Below, in pieces: positions 34,272 to 44,200 of a DNA stretch of 64,000 bases (position 1 is its first letter; every line of letters begins with the position of its first letter). Where the stretch lies: NCBI GenBank assembly GCA_020634395.1, contig JACKBU010000007.1, positions 1 through 64,000 of the forward strand. The letters are read 5' to 3'. Source of the stretch: Ardenticatenaceae bacterium. GTDB taxonomy: Bacteria > Chloroflexota > Anaerolineae > Promineifilales > Promineifilaceae. The notes below the pieces were generated by a model. The model did no database searches and was not told the DNA's origin. It saw nothing but the letters and a program-made list of their open reading frames with translations. A program made the position numbers and the translations under genes.

Positions 34272-35714
34272 TTAGCGCCATTGAAAATAGGGGGAAGCCA
34301 GCATCAGCCCAAAAAGGCTGCCCAGCTTGCGCCCTCTGCGGCGGGTTGTCAGCGGGGTATTTGCCCCACCACCGTCGGCGGCGTAGGCGATGAAGGCATC
34401 GCGCCCTTCGCCACCGAGGGGCATGCCAAACACCTGGGCGGCCACCTCGTCTACCAGTTCGCCTACGGTTTGCGGGCTGCCAATGTGTTCGTGCAGGTTT
34501 GCTCGCAGCCCCCAGCCCCACCCTTGCGGGTCTTCGTGGGCGGCGTGGGTGAGCTGCATTGCCAGGTTCCAGCGCGTCAGCAGGCCGCTGGTAGAAAGCC
34601 AGGCGACGGCCGTGTCTGGGTAGCCATCTGGCGGATGCCAACCATAAGGGGGCTGCCCCAGAGCGTGCAGCATTTGCTCAAGCTGCCACCAATCACTTAT
34701 TTCGCTGCCGGTTGCCCGCAGCGTGCCGATAAAAAAGTCCAGGGGGCGGCGCAATTTTTGGCCGACGCTGGACTGGAATTCGGGGGAGAGAAAGAGGTGG
34801 CGCAGGATGGCGCGAATGTCGCCGCCGGTTTGCTGCCAGACACGCGCCATGCCGTTTACCAGGCTGGGCGGCGGATCGTCGCTGACAAACCGCGTGGCGA
34901 GCTTGCGGCTGACGAAAACGGCCGTTGCCGGGTGATTGGCGACGATTTGCAGCATGTGCAGTCCATCTTCAATGCCCCGCCCGCCAGGCAGGTGGTGGCC
35001 CAGCGCCGCCTTTGCCCCATCGTCATGCTCTGCCGGATTAAAGTAAAAGCCGCTGCGGACGCCGTTGTGAATCGTCCAGCCCGTAAACGCCCGTGCCACC
35101 TCTTTCACGTCCTGTTCGGTGTAGCCGCCATCTACGCCCAGCGTGTGCAGTTCCAGCAGTTCGCGGGCGTAATTCTCGTTGGGGTGCGCGGCGACATTGA
35201 CGTAGTTGTCCAGGTAGACCAGCATCGCCGGGCTTTTGGCGGTGGCTGTTAGCAGTTCGCCAAAGGTTCCCAGAGCGTGTTGGCGAATGGCTTCCCGTTG
35301 GTAAATGAGCAGGTCGGCGTCGTCGGTGACGACGTTGAAGTGGTCGGCCCAGAATTCGACAACTCGTTCCAGAAGTTGGCGGCGGCTGTGGGCAGCGCGG
35401 GTGACGAAGCCTTGCACCAGGGCTTTGTAAGTACGATATTGGCTGTCGCTGAGTCTGTGGGCGGTGTGGCGATCCATAAAGAGGATGGGCAGCCGCGCCA
35501 GCCGGGCGTCGCAGTCGCTGTCGGGAATCGATTGGGGGTTTAGCTGCTCTTCGAGATAGGCTGGGATGCCCATTTGTTGGGCGCGGGCTATTTCGTCTGG
35601 GCGTGGGCCGTAGCTGATGCGTTGCAGCAGGTGGTGGATGGGGTCGGCCGGTGGAGTGGGGGCAACGGCCGTTAGCAGGGTTTTGAAAAATGTGCGGCGG
35701 TCATAGGTCATCAT
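34272..35714 (-). CDS. DUF1800 family protein, exported
   Basis: Encodes 480 residues from the first of two ATGs at 35714, with GGAGAC upstream. A 31-codon upstream extension lacks a signal and was rejected. The N-terminus TYDRRTFFKTLLTAVAP carries a possible twin-arginine signal. Family sequence includes HLLQRISYGPRPDEIARAQ, FWADHFNVVTDDADLL, NENYARELLELHTLGVDGGYTEQDV and ARAFTGWTI. Genes of this family are typically followed by DUF1501, as here with a 128-bp gap. Function unknown. Confidence 0.92.
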   Translation of the reverse strand: MMTYDRRTFFKTLLTAVAPTPPADPIHHLLQRISYGPRPDEIARAQQMGIPAYLEEQLNPQSIPDSDCDARLARLPILFMDRHTAHRLSDSQYRTYKALVQGFVTRAAHSRRQLLERVVEFWADHFNVVTDDADLLIYQREAIRQHALGTFGELLTATAKSPAMLVYLDNYVNVAAHPNENYARELLELHTLGVDGGYTEQDVKEVARAFTGWTIHNGVRSGFYFNPAEHDDGAKAALGHHLPGGRGIEDGLHMLQIVANHPATAVFVSRKLATRFVSDDPPPSLVNGMARVWQQTGGDIRAILRHLFLSPEFQSSVGQKLRRPLDFFIGTLRATGSEISDWWQLEQMLHALGQPPYGWHPPDGYPDTAVAWLSTSGLLTRWNLAMQLTHAAHEDPQGWGWGLRANLHEHIGSPQTVGELVDEVAAQVFGMPLGGEGRDAFIAYAADGGGANTPLTTRRRGRKLGSLFGLMLASPYFQWR

Positions 35715-35929
35715 CGCTGTCTCCGGGTGGCGACCTGAACGCGTCAAACGGTTCGGGTCTTCATACTGGAGACAGCATAACCAAAATGGGCGTACCCGGC
35801 GTGGCAATCACGACAAGTGGTTCTATAGGCGGATAAGTGGTTGCCATGCACGCACACACGCACAGCACGCCAGTAGCGGCACTGGCGCGGCCTGTTAGCC
35901 AGCCGTTTAACCTGTGGTATAAAGGCAGC

Positions 35930-36898
35930 ATGGATAAGCTGCGGCGCGAATCTGACCCGTTTGTTACTCATTTGGCCTTTCCATCAGGGTTTTGGGCGTT
36001 ATTGGTCGTTGGCCTGGTTGTGCTGCTGGGCATGGCCGGTGTTTTTGTGATGGCCTACCGGGAAGCAGGCGGTGTTAGCTGGTTGGTCTTGGCTGTGGGG
36101 GTGGGGCTGGGTGCGGTTGGCCTGGGCTACTTGCTGTGGCATGTTCCCCGCCAGGTGCGTATTTCTGCCGCATACCTGGAGGTTCGTTATTGGGGTCGTG
36201 ATGTACGCATTGCCCTGACGGCCGTAACGGCCGTTTCTCGCCGCCGCCTGTTCATTTTTCTGAGTACAGCAGAAGCAAGCGTGCGCCTGACCCGCCTGCA
36301 CCTGGACCACGCCGCATTACTGTGGCAAGCCTTGCAGCAAACCGTGCCTTTGCTGCAAGCTCGGCAGCACGCCTGGCGCACAGCGCCGCTGCCCTTTGCC
36401 ATTCGGCCCCGGCGAACGATGCCGTGGTTGTTGGGAACCCTGGGGTTCGTGCTGCTGGGCGCTGCCTTTGCCATTGTCGCCGCTTTTATCCATGATCAGC
36501 CCGCTTTGCCTCGCCGCGATGGGTTGGGGGTCTTCGCCTTTAGCCTCATTTGCGCCGTGCTGGGCATAACCGGCCTCAAATTGGCCCTGTGGGATTATGT
36601 CTACCTGTACCAGTTTGCCGCCGAGGCAATGGTTTGGCGGTCGGTGCTGCGCGTGCGGCGTTGGAACCCACGCCATTTGCAACAGGTGGCGCTGCGCCAG
36701 GGGGAAATACGGGTGCGCAACATTCCGTATACGCGGCACTGGCTGGAGCTGATTTTTGCCGACGGCCGTGTTGTGTCTTTTGCCCCGCACGACCTGGGGG
36801 TAGCTCTCGATATTTCTACGGTAGAAAATCAGCAGCAGTTGGCCGATGTCGCTGCCCGCCTGCGCCATGTGTACCTGGCCGCTCAGCCAGACCGCTAA
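35930..36898 (+). CDS. membrane protein with PH-like cytoplasmic regions
   Basis: Encodes 322 residues from the ATG at 35930 (MDKLRRESDPF). Two earlier in-frame ATGs add a His/Thr-rich stretch without family character. Two membrane-helix pairs (FWALLVVGLVVLLGMAGVF with SWLVLAVGVGLGAVGLGYLL; WLLGTLGFVLLGAAFAIVA with GVFAFSLICAVLGITGL) alternate with soluble parts. The soluble parts (ISAAYLEVRYWGRDVRIALTAV and WLELIFADGRVVSFAPHDL) look like bacterial PH/YdbT-like folds. A TATAAA hexamer ends 6 bp before the ATG (35918-35923), which raises the possibility of a leaderless mRNA or a later or earlier start. The 3' end overlaps the convergent glycosyltransferase gene by 83 bp. Function unknown. Confidence 0.6.
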   Translation: MDKLRRESDPFVTHLAFPSGFWALLVVGLVVLLGMAGVFVMAYREAGGVSWLVLAVGVGLGAVGLGYLLWHVPRQVRISAAYLEVRYWGRDVRIALTAVTAVSRRRLFIFLSTAEASVRLTRLHLDHAALLWQALQQTVPLLQARQHAWRTAPLPFAIRPRRTMPWLLGTLGFVLLGAAFAIVAAFIHDQPALPRRDGLGVFAFSLICAVLGITGLKLALWDYVYLYQFAAEAMVWRSVLRVRRWNPRHLQQVALRQGEIRVRNIPYTRHWLELIFADGRVVSFAPHDLGVALDISTVENQQQLADVAARLRHVYLAAQPDR

Positions 36899-39230
36899 AC
36901 AGCGGCGGCCCCGCCCAACTGTCCATTACCGCCAGCACGTCCGCCACCGGAACCTGCCGCCAGCGCTCTCCCTGCGGCCGTTTGGGACTCACATTTCCCC
37001 CATGAATCAGCGCCACCATAAAGGTCGGGTCCGCTAACTGGATAATGCGCTTGGGCGTTTTGCTCCACACAAAGCGGGTGTCTTCGCCCACATTCACCGC
37101 CGGGAAGGGGTTTTGCCGCCAGAATGCTTTGGCATAGCAGAGGGTGTTGCCCGCTACCCAGGCACGGCCGTTTGCCGGGTACACATACTGCCAGGCCCTA
37201 TCTCTTTCTGCCGTCAGGTAATAAACCGTGGCCAGTCCGCACACGTCCGCGCCCGCCCCTTGCAGTTCCCGCAGTTGGTAGCTCAGCCGCCAGGGCGCCA
37301 TCCAGTCATCGTCGTCCCAATGCGCAATGATCTCCCCCCGCGCCTGTTCGCAGGCAAAATTGCGCTTGGCGCCCACCGTTTGCCGCGTTTCCAGCCGGAA
37401 ATAGCGCACGCGCTCGTCGTTGGGCATCAGGTCGGCCACGGCGTCAGCCCCGTCATCGACGACGATGAGTTCCCGCGCCGGGTAATCTTGCTGCAAAAAT
37501 TGGGCGATGGCCTGGGGCACAAACGGCCGGCGGTCGGCCGTAGGCATAATGCAAGAAACCAGACCTGGCGGTGAAGCCTGGGCGCTTTGTGCCGCATAAA
37601 AGGCGCGGTCAGTTGGCGGCAAGGCTGGCTCAGCCATTTCGCGCCAGCCGGCCGGGTCCAGGTAACGGCCGCAAGGAAAGCGCCAGCTATTTTCCCCGTG
37701 GCGCAGGTAGAGAAACAGGCCATCGTTGGGTAAACGGTGCAGCCGCGCCCCGCGCTGCACGGCAAGCCGCAGGAACATGGCGTCTTCGGCCAGGGAGCGG
37801 TGGGGGTATTGGGCCAGCCTTTGCCACACGCGCCGCCGGTAGACCAGCGTGCCCCCGTGGACGTTTTCTACAAAGAGGCGCTGGTGCAACGGCCGTGTAC
37901 ACGTCCAAAACCGCCACCTGTCCAACTCAAAAAAGACACTCCCCGTCAGCCCGCAAATATCGGCTGCGCCAGAGAGCAGCGGTGCGGCCTGGGCGCTCAA
38001 CCGGCCCGGTGCGTACCAATCATCGTCATCCCAATGGGCGATAATGTCCCCCCGCGCCATCTTGCACGCCAGGTTCCGCTTTTCCCCAATGCTCTTGCCC
38101 GGCGGAACCCGCACAAAACGCAGGCGCGGGTCATCCGGCAGCCGCGCCTGCCAATCTTCCAGGCTGTCATCGACGATGATCAACTCCCGTTCCGGGTAAT
38201 CCTGGCGCAAAAAATAGTCCACTGCCTGCAAGGCAAAATCCGGCCGGTCGCGGGTGGGCATCATGCAGGTAATGAGGGGCTGGGCGGGCGACAGCAATGA
38301 AGAACTGGCGATCGGAGACTGGGGATTGGCGACAGGCGGCCCTTTTTCATCCTGACCTTTGTCACTTTCTTCCTTTGAATCTTGGTCAGCAGCTTTTTTC
38401 GCCAGGGGAATTTGCACCTGAATGAGTTTAGGCGGGGCAAAATGGGCGCAGGCGTCGCCGCGACAGTGGGACTTGTAGCCGGTTTGCTCGCCGCGCAGAC
38501 GCCGGCCGCAAAACCGATCCTGGTAGCGCTGCTTGTTGGGGGTGAACCACTGGTGTTCCTGGCGGCGGCGCTGTGCAGCAGCCGGGGCGCGATAGACGTA
38601 AGCCCCGCATGCCCACACCCCTTGAAACCCGGCGCGGGCGGCGCGAATGTTGTAATCCATTTCCCAGCACGGGCCCAGGCCGTAGGCTTCGTCTGCCCCG
38701 CCGATGGCCGCCACCACTTCCTTTTTGACGGCGTAGCAAAAATCGCCCAGGCTGTAAAGGGGGGCCAGCCTTTGCCAGCTTGCCCCAAAGCGGGTGGCAG
38801 CCGTTTCGGCCGTGTGCATGACTTCGGCCAGCGAACCGCCGCCACGCGGGAAGATGCCTTGTTCGTTCCACGCGCGGTTGGTAGATGGCCCGGCCAGGCC
38901 ATGGGTGGGGTGGGCGGCCAGGGCGGCCAGCAGGTAGTCGAGCCAGCCGTGGCCCACCACGGCCCCATTTTCGAGAAAGATGTACAGGTCGGCCGGGGCG
39001 TGGTGGAGCAGGTGGTTGAAGTAGAAAGGCCCACCACGGGGAACGGCCGTTGCCCATTGCGCATATTCTGCATAGCCAGCCAAAGCCCTTTGGGTGGCCG
39101 GGTCTGGCCCATCCGCCAGCAAAACGATCTCCAGCGGGTGAGTGGTGTTGGCGTGCAGCCCGGCCAGGGTTGCCGCCAATCCTTCTGCGCCGCCAGCATG
39201 GATGTGAACGCCCAGGCAGATGCGTTTCAT
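36816..39230 (-). CDS. triple-domain GT2-family glycosyltransferase
   Basis: Encodes 804 residues with three glycosyltransferase-A-like domains. Residues about 1-235 start KRICLGVHIHAGGAEGL and include FLENGAVVGHGWLDYLLAAL. Residues about 315-545 have LITCMMPTRDRPDFALQAV, ELIIVDDSLEDW and HWDDDDWYAPG. Residues about 558-790 have LVSCIMPTADRRPFVPQAI, ELIVVDDGADAV and HWDDDDWMAPW. A charged linker (AADQDSKEESDKGQDEKG) separates domains 1 and 2. The first domain lacks a clear DxD, with only LENGA at that position. Its ATG overlaps the stop of the NPCBM-GT8-methyltransferase gene (ATGA), so the two are translationally coupled and belong to the tail of the injection-system cluster. Acceptor unknown. 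Confidence 0.85.
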   Translation of the reverse strand: MKRICLGVHIHAGGAEGLAATLAGLHANTTHPLEIVLLADGPDPATQRALAGYAEYAQWATAVPRGGPFYFNHLLHHAPADLYIFLENGAVVGHGWLDYLLAALAAHPTHGLAGPSTNRAWNEQGIFPRGGGSLAEVMHTAETAATRFGASWQRLAPLYSLGDFCYAVKKEVVAAIGGADEAYGLGPCWEMDYNIRAARAGFQGVWACGAYVYRAPAAAQRRRQEHQWFTPNKQRYQDRFCGRRLRGEQTGYKSHCRGDACAHFAPPKLIQVQIPLAKKAADQDSKEESDKGQDEKGPPVANPQSPIASSSLLSPAQPLITCMMPTRDRPDFALQAVDYFLRQDYPERELIIVDDSLEDWQARLPDDPRLRFVRVPPGKSIGEKRNLACKMARGDIIAHWDDDDWYAPGRLSAQAAPLLSGAADICGLTGSVFFELDRWRFWTCTRPLHQRLFVENVHGGTLVYRRRVWQRLAQYPHRSLAEDAMFLRLAVQRGARLHRLPNDGLFLYLRHGENSWRFPCGRYLDPAGWREMAEPALPPTDRAFYAAQSAQASPPGLVSCIMPTADRRPFVPQAIAQFLQQDYPARELIVVDDGADAVADLMPNDERVRYFRLETRQTVGAKRNFACEQARGEIIAHWDDDDWMAPWRLSYQLRELQGAGADVCGLATVYYLTAERDRAWQYVYPANGRAWVAGNTLCYAKAFWRQNPFPAVNVGEDTRFVWSKTPKRIIQLADPTFMVALIHGGNVSPKRPQGERWRQVPVADVLAVMDSWAGPPLFSGLAERPGTHGAGGQRHRPTAADFLP

Positions 39231-41290
39231 GGCGCGGTCTGCTCCGGGCGGCGGTGTGGTGGCGGCAGGGGCTGTTTGTTCACCACCATCGCCAATCCCA
39301 AATTATCATCCTCGCGGACGCCGCTTTGGGCCGACCAGAGGCGTGCCACAGCGTAACCGGCCGCTTCGATTTTTTCCAGAGCGCGGCCAACGCTGCCGTG
39401 GGCGTAGTTGCTGTCGTGGATGAGGATGAGGCCGCCGGGGCAAACCAGTTGGGCGGCCAGTTGAAATTCGGCCCAAACGTGGTCGGCGGTGTGCAGGGAG
39501 TCGAGCAGGGCGGCTTCGTATTGTTCGCCGTGGGCGACGGCCGCAGCCATTAACGTTAATGAATCGCCCACTCGCTGCTCGATGCAGCCCTGCACAACCG
39601 GGGGCAGCGCCGCCCACAACGCCTCGCGCTCCGGGGCCGGGGCCAGGTCCATGGTTACTACGCGCCCGGCGGGGCGGTGGGCTACGGCGGCGGCCAGGCA
39701 GGCGGCAGAAATGCCTCGCGCTGTGCCGCTTTCCAGCACGCGCACGCAGCCATTGGCCCGCACCAGGTAGTGCAGCAGTGCCAGCAGGGGCAGCGCCGCC
39801 GGGTCGTTGACGCGGGCGCTTTGGCCGTCGGTGGTGCCGTAGAAGGACCAGGCCAGCCCTTTGGCGCCAAAGCGGCCGGCCCAGCCGCGCAGGGCTGCCA
39901 CAAAGTTGGTGTAATGGTCGTCGTGGCCTGGTTGGGCCAGGGGGTTGTCTTTACCGGCGAACTGGCCGCGCCATTGGGGGTATTTGCCCCGCCCGCTGCC
40001 GCTGAAATGGAGGACGCGCACGGTACGGCCGTGCCATTGGGCTGTCATTTTCCCCCCGCGCCAGCTCAGCTCCGCATCCTGCACGTGGAGCTGTAGGTTG
40101 TAGGCGGGGTCCAGCTCTACGCCGCAGTTGAGGCGGGCCAGAGCCAGATTGAAGATGAACTGGTTGCGCCAGCGGATGTGGCGGTACTCATCTACCCAGG
40201 CCGTGGCTTCGGGCATGGCGCGAATGGCATCGTCCAGGGCCAGCAGGGCGGCGCGGCTGCCCGCAAACAGGCCGTCGTTGACCACCAGCGGGTAAGCGTG
40301 TTCGCCGTTGGCATGGCCCAGAATGCGCTGTAAGTCCTGGCTGCGCCCGCCGTAAGCGGTGGTGAGGATGTGGCCCAGGTCGGTGAAGCCACGGCCGTTG
40401 CCTTCGCGGCAGGCGAGAATGGTTTGTGGCGGGCAGGCATCCAGGGCGGCAAAAATGGGGCTGAGGTCGCCGACCACCAGCATGTCGGCGTCCAGGCAGA
40501 GGTATTGCTCGGCGGTGGCGATGTGGGCCACGGTGTACAGCACCGATTTGAGGGTGGGGTTCAGGTGGGTTTGGGGGTGGCAGGAGATGGCGGCTGCGCC
40601 ATATTTGGCGATGACCTGGCGGCAGGCGGCGCTGTCTCCGGCGGTGAAGACGACGATGCGGGCGTCGGGGCAGTTGCCGTAGGCGTAGAAGGAGCCAAGC
40701 AGGTCGTCAAGCCAATGCTCGAAGCCGGGGGAGACAATGGTAGCCAGAATGCGGCGGGCGTGGATGGGGTGGGGGGGCAGGGTGATTTCGGCGCGGCCGA
40801 GGCAGTCGGTGAGGGGCTGGGCGGCAACGGCCGTGGCTCTTTCGGGGGCGTCGAGTTGGGGGTTTAGCCAGACGGCGTGGCAGAATTCCCAGCGGCTGGT
40901 GGTTACAATGAGTTCCAGGGTTTGTGCGCCGCTGATGTCGGCGTGAATGGGGCGCGGCGCTTCGCCGGCGGCTACATGGACATTGGCGGCCACTCTGCCG
41001 TCGGCCTTGACGGTGAATTCGGCGTGGCTGACGCCGGGCCGCACGTCGTCGTTGAGGGCGATGTGGCTGGTGAAGGTGTGGTAACGGCCGTTGAGCGCGT
41101 AGCGCAGCCGGGCGGGGGGGTGGGCGCTCAGGGCGTGCCGGTATTCTTGGCCGCCCACGGTGACGTTTTTGTTTTCGTAGCCTAAACGGCCGTGGGTCCC
41201 TAAACGGCCGTAGCCCACCTGAACATGGGTGGGGGTCAGGGCATCTACATGCACACTGTGCGCTTCTCTGGCAACTTGATGGTCACTCAT
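39227..41290 (-). CDS. NPCBM - GT8-like glycosyltransferase - methyltransferase fusion
   Basis: Encodes 687 residues. Residues about 20-150 resemble an NPCBM carbohydrate-binding module (VGYGRLGTHGRLGYENKNV, YRHALSAHPPARLRYALNG, FTSHIALNDDV, SGAQTLELIVT). Residues about 180-430 form a GT8/nucleotide-sugar-transferase-like domain with LCLDADMLVVGDLSPIFAAL, where DAD is the DxD metal site. Residues about 480-665 are a class I methyltransferase of the Methyltransf_24/cephalosporin-hydroxylase type (VRVLESGTARGISAACLAA, AALLDSLHTADHVWAEF, GGLILIHDSNY). Its start overlaps the stop of the DUF4157 effector gene by 8 bp, tying it to the injection-system operon. It probably glycosylates and methylates a partner in this cluster. 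The acceptor is not known. Confidence 0.78.
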   Translation of the reverse strand: MSDHQVAREAHSVHVDALTPTHVQVGYGRLGTHGRLGYENKNVTVGGQEYRHALSAHPPARLRYALNGRYHTFTSHIALNDDVRPGVSHAEFTVKADGRVAANVHVAAGEAPRPIHADISGAQTLELIVTTSRWEFCHAVWLNPQLDAPERATAVAAQPLTDCLGRAEITLPPHPIHARRILATIVSPGFEHWLDDLLGSFYAYGNCPDARIVVFTAGDSAACRQVIAKYGAAAISCHPQTHLNPTLKSVLYTVAHIATAEQYLCLDADMLVVGDLSPIFAALDACPPQTILACREGNGRGFTDLGHILTTAYGGRSQDLQRILGHANGEHAYPLVVNDGLFAGSRAALLALDDAIRAMPEATAWVDEYRHIRWRNQFIFNLALARLNCGVELDPAYNLQLHVQDAELSWRGGKMTAQWHGRTVRVLHFSGSGRGKYPQWRGQFAGKDNPLAQPGHDDHYTNFVAALRGWAGRFGAKGLAWSFYGTTDGQSARVNDPAALPLLALLHYLVRANGCVRVLESGTARGISAACLAAAVAHRPAGRVVTMDLAPAPEREALWAALPPVVQGCIEQRVGDSLTLMAAAVAHGEQYEAALLDSLHTADHVWAEFQLAAQLVCPGGLILIHDSNYAHGSVGRALEKIEAAGYAVARLWSAQSGVREDDNLGLAMVVNKQPLPPPHRRPEQTAP

Positions 41291-44200
41291 TGGCTCGTTC
41301 TGCCTCTTCCACCTTGGGTTTAATGCCCAAAAGATACGCCTTTAGGGGCGTCCAAAAGCCGGGATGCACCCCGCCGCTGCCCACATGGACGCCCGCGCTG
41401 AGGGGCACGAAGTTTTCGTTAGCGCCGCCATAGTTGAGGGGCAAAATGTGGTGCAAATGTGTGCCCTGCGCCCATCTGTCGAGCCACGCCTGGCCGATGC
41501 GATCTTTGTCGGCGGCGGGCAGGGCGTTAAAGACCGGCTCTACCACCGCTTTTTCGTTCGACCCCAAATCTTGCCCAAGCTGTTCGTGGATGAAGCGCCA
41601 TTTACCGATGCCCCGTGTAAGGCTTTCGTCGCTCATGTGTACCAGCCCTACGCCTGTCAACTGCCTTATTTTGCCCATCATGCCGCTGTCTGCGGCGGCG
41701 TCGCGGTACCACTGGCGCATGAGGGTGGGGAAATTCTCGCGCAGTTCGCGGTAGTTGCCCCCTTCGTCGGGGTCGCTGCGGTCTACCAGGGTGAAGGCGC
41801 TGCGGGGGTGGGGAAACTGGGGGTGAACGGCCGTGATGTTGTAGTTGAGGCTGACGCTGCCCACCGGCACGCGCTGGCGGCTGCCGTCGGTTTGGTTGTA
41901 GGCAATGTGGGTGAGGGTGACACCGCTGGCGAAAAGGTTGTTTTGGAAAGTACCCTGCCGGTTGTCGTATTGGAAATCGCGGATGCGCGGAGTTCCGGCG
42001 CTGTCTTCTACGTCTACCTGGGGCGGAATGTCTACTGTACCGGCAATGCCCAGCCCTTCCTGAATTTGGCGCAGTAAATTTGCCAGCCGCTCTTCGGCCG
42101 TTTCCACTTCGCCATCTTTTTGCGCCACTTCGGCGGTGTTGGCCTGGCTGCTGCCGCCGCTGACGCTTTGCGAGAGGTCGTCGGCTTTGCCGTCCACCTC
42201 GGTGAGGGCTTGCCGGGCCTGGGTAATGAGGTTGAGTACGGCCGTTTTCTGTTCATCCGCCAGACTGTTTGCCATTTGCGCGTACTCGTCCAGCCGCTGC
42301 GTCACCGGCATCTCCTGGCTGGCCATCATCACCGTGGCCTGCGCCCCCTGCACCGCCACCCACAGCCGGTGCGCTTCTCCGGCTGCACGGAAATTCACCG
42401 TTTTGCCAATTTGCCCATCATAATTCCCTTCTGGCCCATCTTCCCCTTCTTCCTCTTCGCCGCCCACGCCCAGCGCCCGCAGCACCGACTGCACCGTACT
42501 CACCGCCCGATCTAGCAGCCAGTCCAGCGCCCGATCCACATAACTGCGAATGCCGCCCACAATTTCGGCAATCTTCTCCGCCATGTTGCCCAGCCCCACC
42601 TGGTTAGCCAGGAAGCCAATGGCTACCGGAATGGCGTTAGCCAGCCCTTGCTCCATCTTGTCCGCCCCCGGCGCAATGTCGCCGCGAGCCACGGCCGCGA
42701 TGGTGCTGACATAATCGTCCACAATCTGCAAAATCTCGCGGATGTACTCAATGGCCGACTGCACGGCATTGAAGAAGGCGATAAAGCTGTTGACCACGGC
42801 CATAATGCCCGTGGGATCCAGCATACTGAGCAGCTTCACCGTCACCTTCTCGATGATTTGGGTCACGATCCAGTTTTTGGCCTGCTCCAGCACCATGTCC
42901 CACAGGCCGCTAATTTGCTCTTGAATATACTCCCAGATGGCGGCCACGCCGCGCTCTTGCACGTCGCGCACAAAATTCCAGATGCCCACCAGCCGGTCGA
43001 TGGCTCCACGAATGCGGTCTACGTTTTCCTGGCCGATGCGCTCTGCCAGCTTTTCCCAGATGCGCTCCATGCTGAGGCCCAACACTTGCAGCACAAAGTC
43101 CAGCACCGCCGCCAGCGAAAGGTCTGCGGGCGGCTCGATGCCCGCCTTGCGCAGTTGCCCAAAGAGCCAGTCGGTGACGCCGCTGAGCAGGTGCTGCAAA
43201 ATATTGTCGAAGAAATGGCCGAACCCCAGCTTCACCGCTTCCAGCATGTTTTTGAGGAAGCCCACCGGGTCGCGCTTGATGTCTTCAAAGGCTTGCATGG
43301 CGTTGTTGAGGATGCGGGCGATGATGTCGGTGGGGAAGTTCATCAGTTCCAGAATGAGCTTGATGATTTCTTCGACGACGACGCGAATGAAGGTGAAGAG
43401 GCGCGAAATTGGCTCGCCGAAGCGGTCGATGATGTGCTGGAAGGCGCCGATGGGGTCGATGAGGTCGTTGATGCTCAGGCTGTCCCAGATTTCGGTGAAG
43501 AGGCCGACGACGAATTCCCAGGTGATGCCCAGCTCGGCCATGGCCCCTTCGATGCGCTGCGCCGCCTGGGGGATGGTGCCCGTTTCCTGCATTTGCTGGA
43601 ACTTTTCTGCGCCGCCGGGCAGCAGGGTGATGAAGCCTTTGATGATGTTGACGGCCGTGCGCGGCACAGGCTCGCCGGTGAAAGGGTTACGTCCCAGCAG
43701 CACCGTCACCAAGTGAAAGCCGGGCACTTCGTGGGCAAAGCTGCTGAGCCAGCTCAGCAAGGCGTTCTTGATGAGCGCCAACACCTTCAGGGCGACGGTG
43801 CTGGCAAAATCCCATACCTGCTGCAAAAAACCGGCCGCCTGGGCGACCAAATTTTGCAAATTGGCGGCCAGGTCAGGCAGATTGGCGGGCTGGATGGCGT
43901 CCCAGGCGGCGCTGAACAGGCTGCGGAGCTGGCCGAGCAGCCCCATGAAGGTAGCAAACTGGGTGTCCAACCAATCGGCCGTTTCTTGCAGCGTGCCTCG
44001 CTCCCGCATTTGCGCCAATTCCTGTTCCTTACCGATGAGCAGTAGAAAATCCTCCAAGATTTCGACGGTGGTGGCTTCCACGGTTTCGCCGCGCAGGGGG
44101 TCATACTTGATGATTTTCTTGAGCAGGGCGTAGGCTCTGTTGTCGGCCAGCAGCCCTTCGGCCAGGTCGAGGGCGGCCGCTTTGATGAGTGTGATGATGT

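Noticed and set aside
38382..39356. 324-codon plus-strand frame over the glycosyltransferase gene
   Set aside because: Antisense shadow; the minus-strand GT2 motifs are unmistakable.
42648..44045. 465-codon frame on the plus strand, antisense to the DUF4157 gene
   Set aside because: It mirrors the helical coding sequence (His/Asp-rich, no start signal, no family). The minus-strand protein has conserved motifs.
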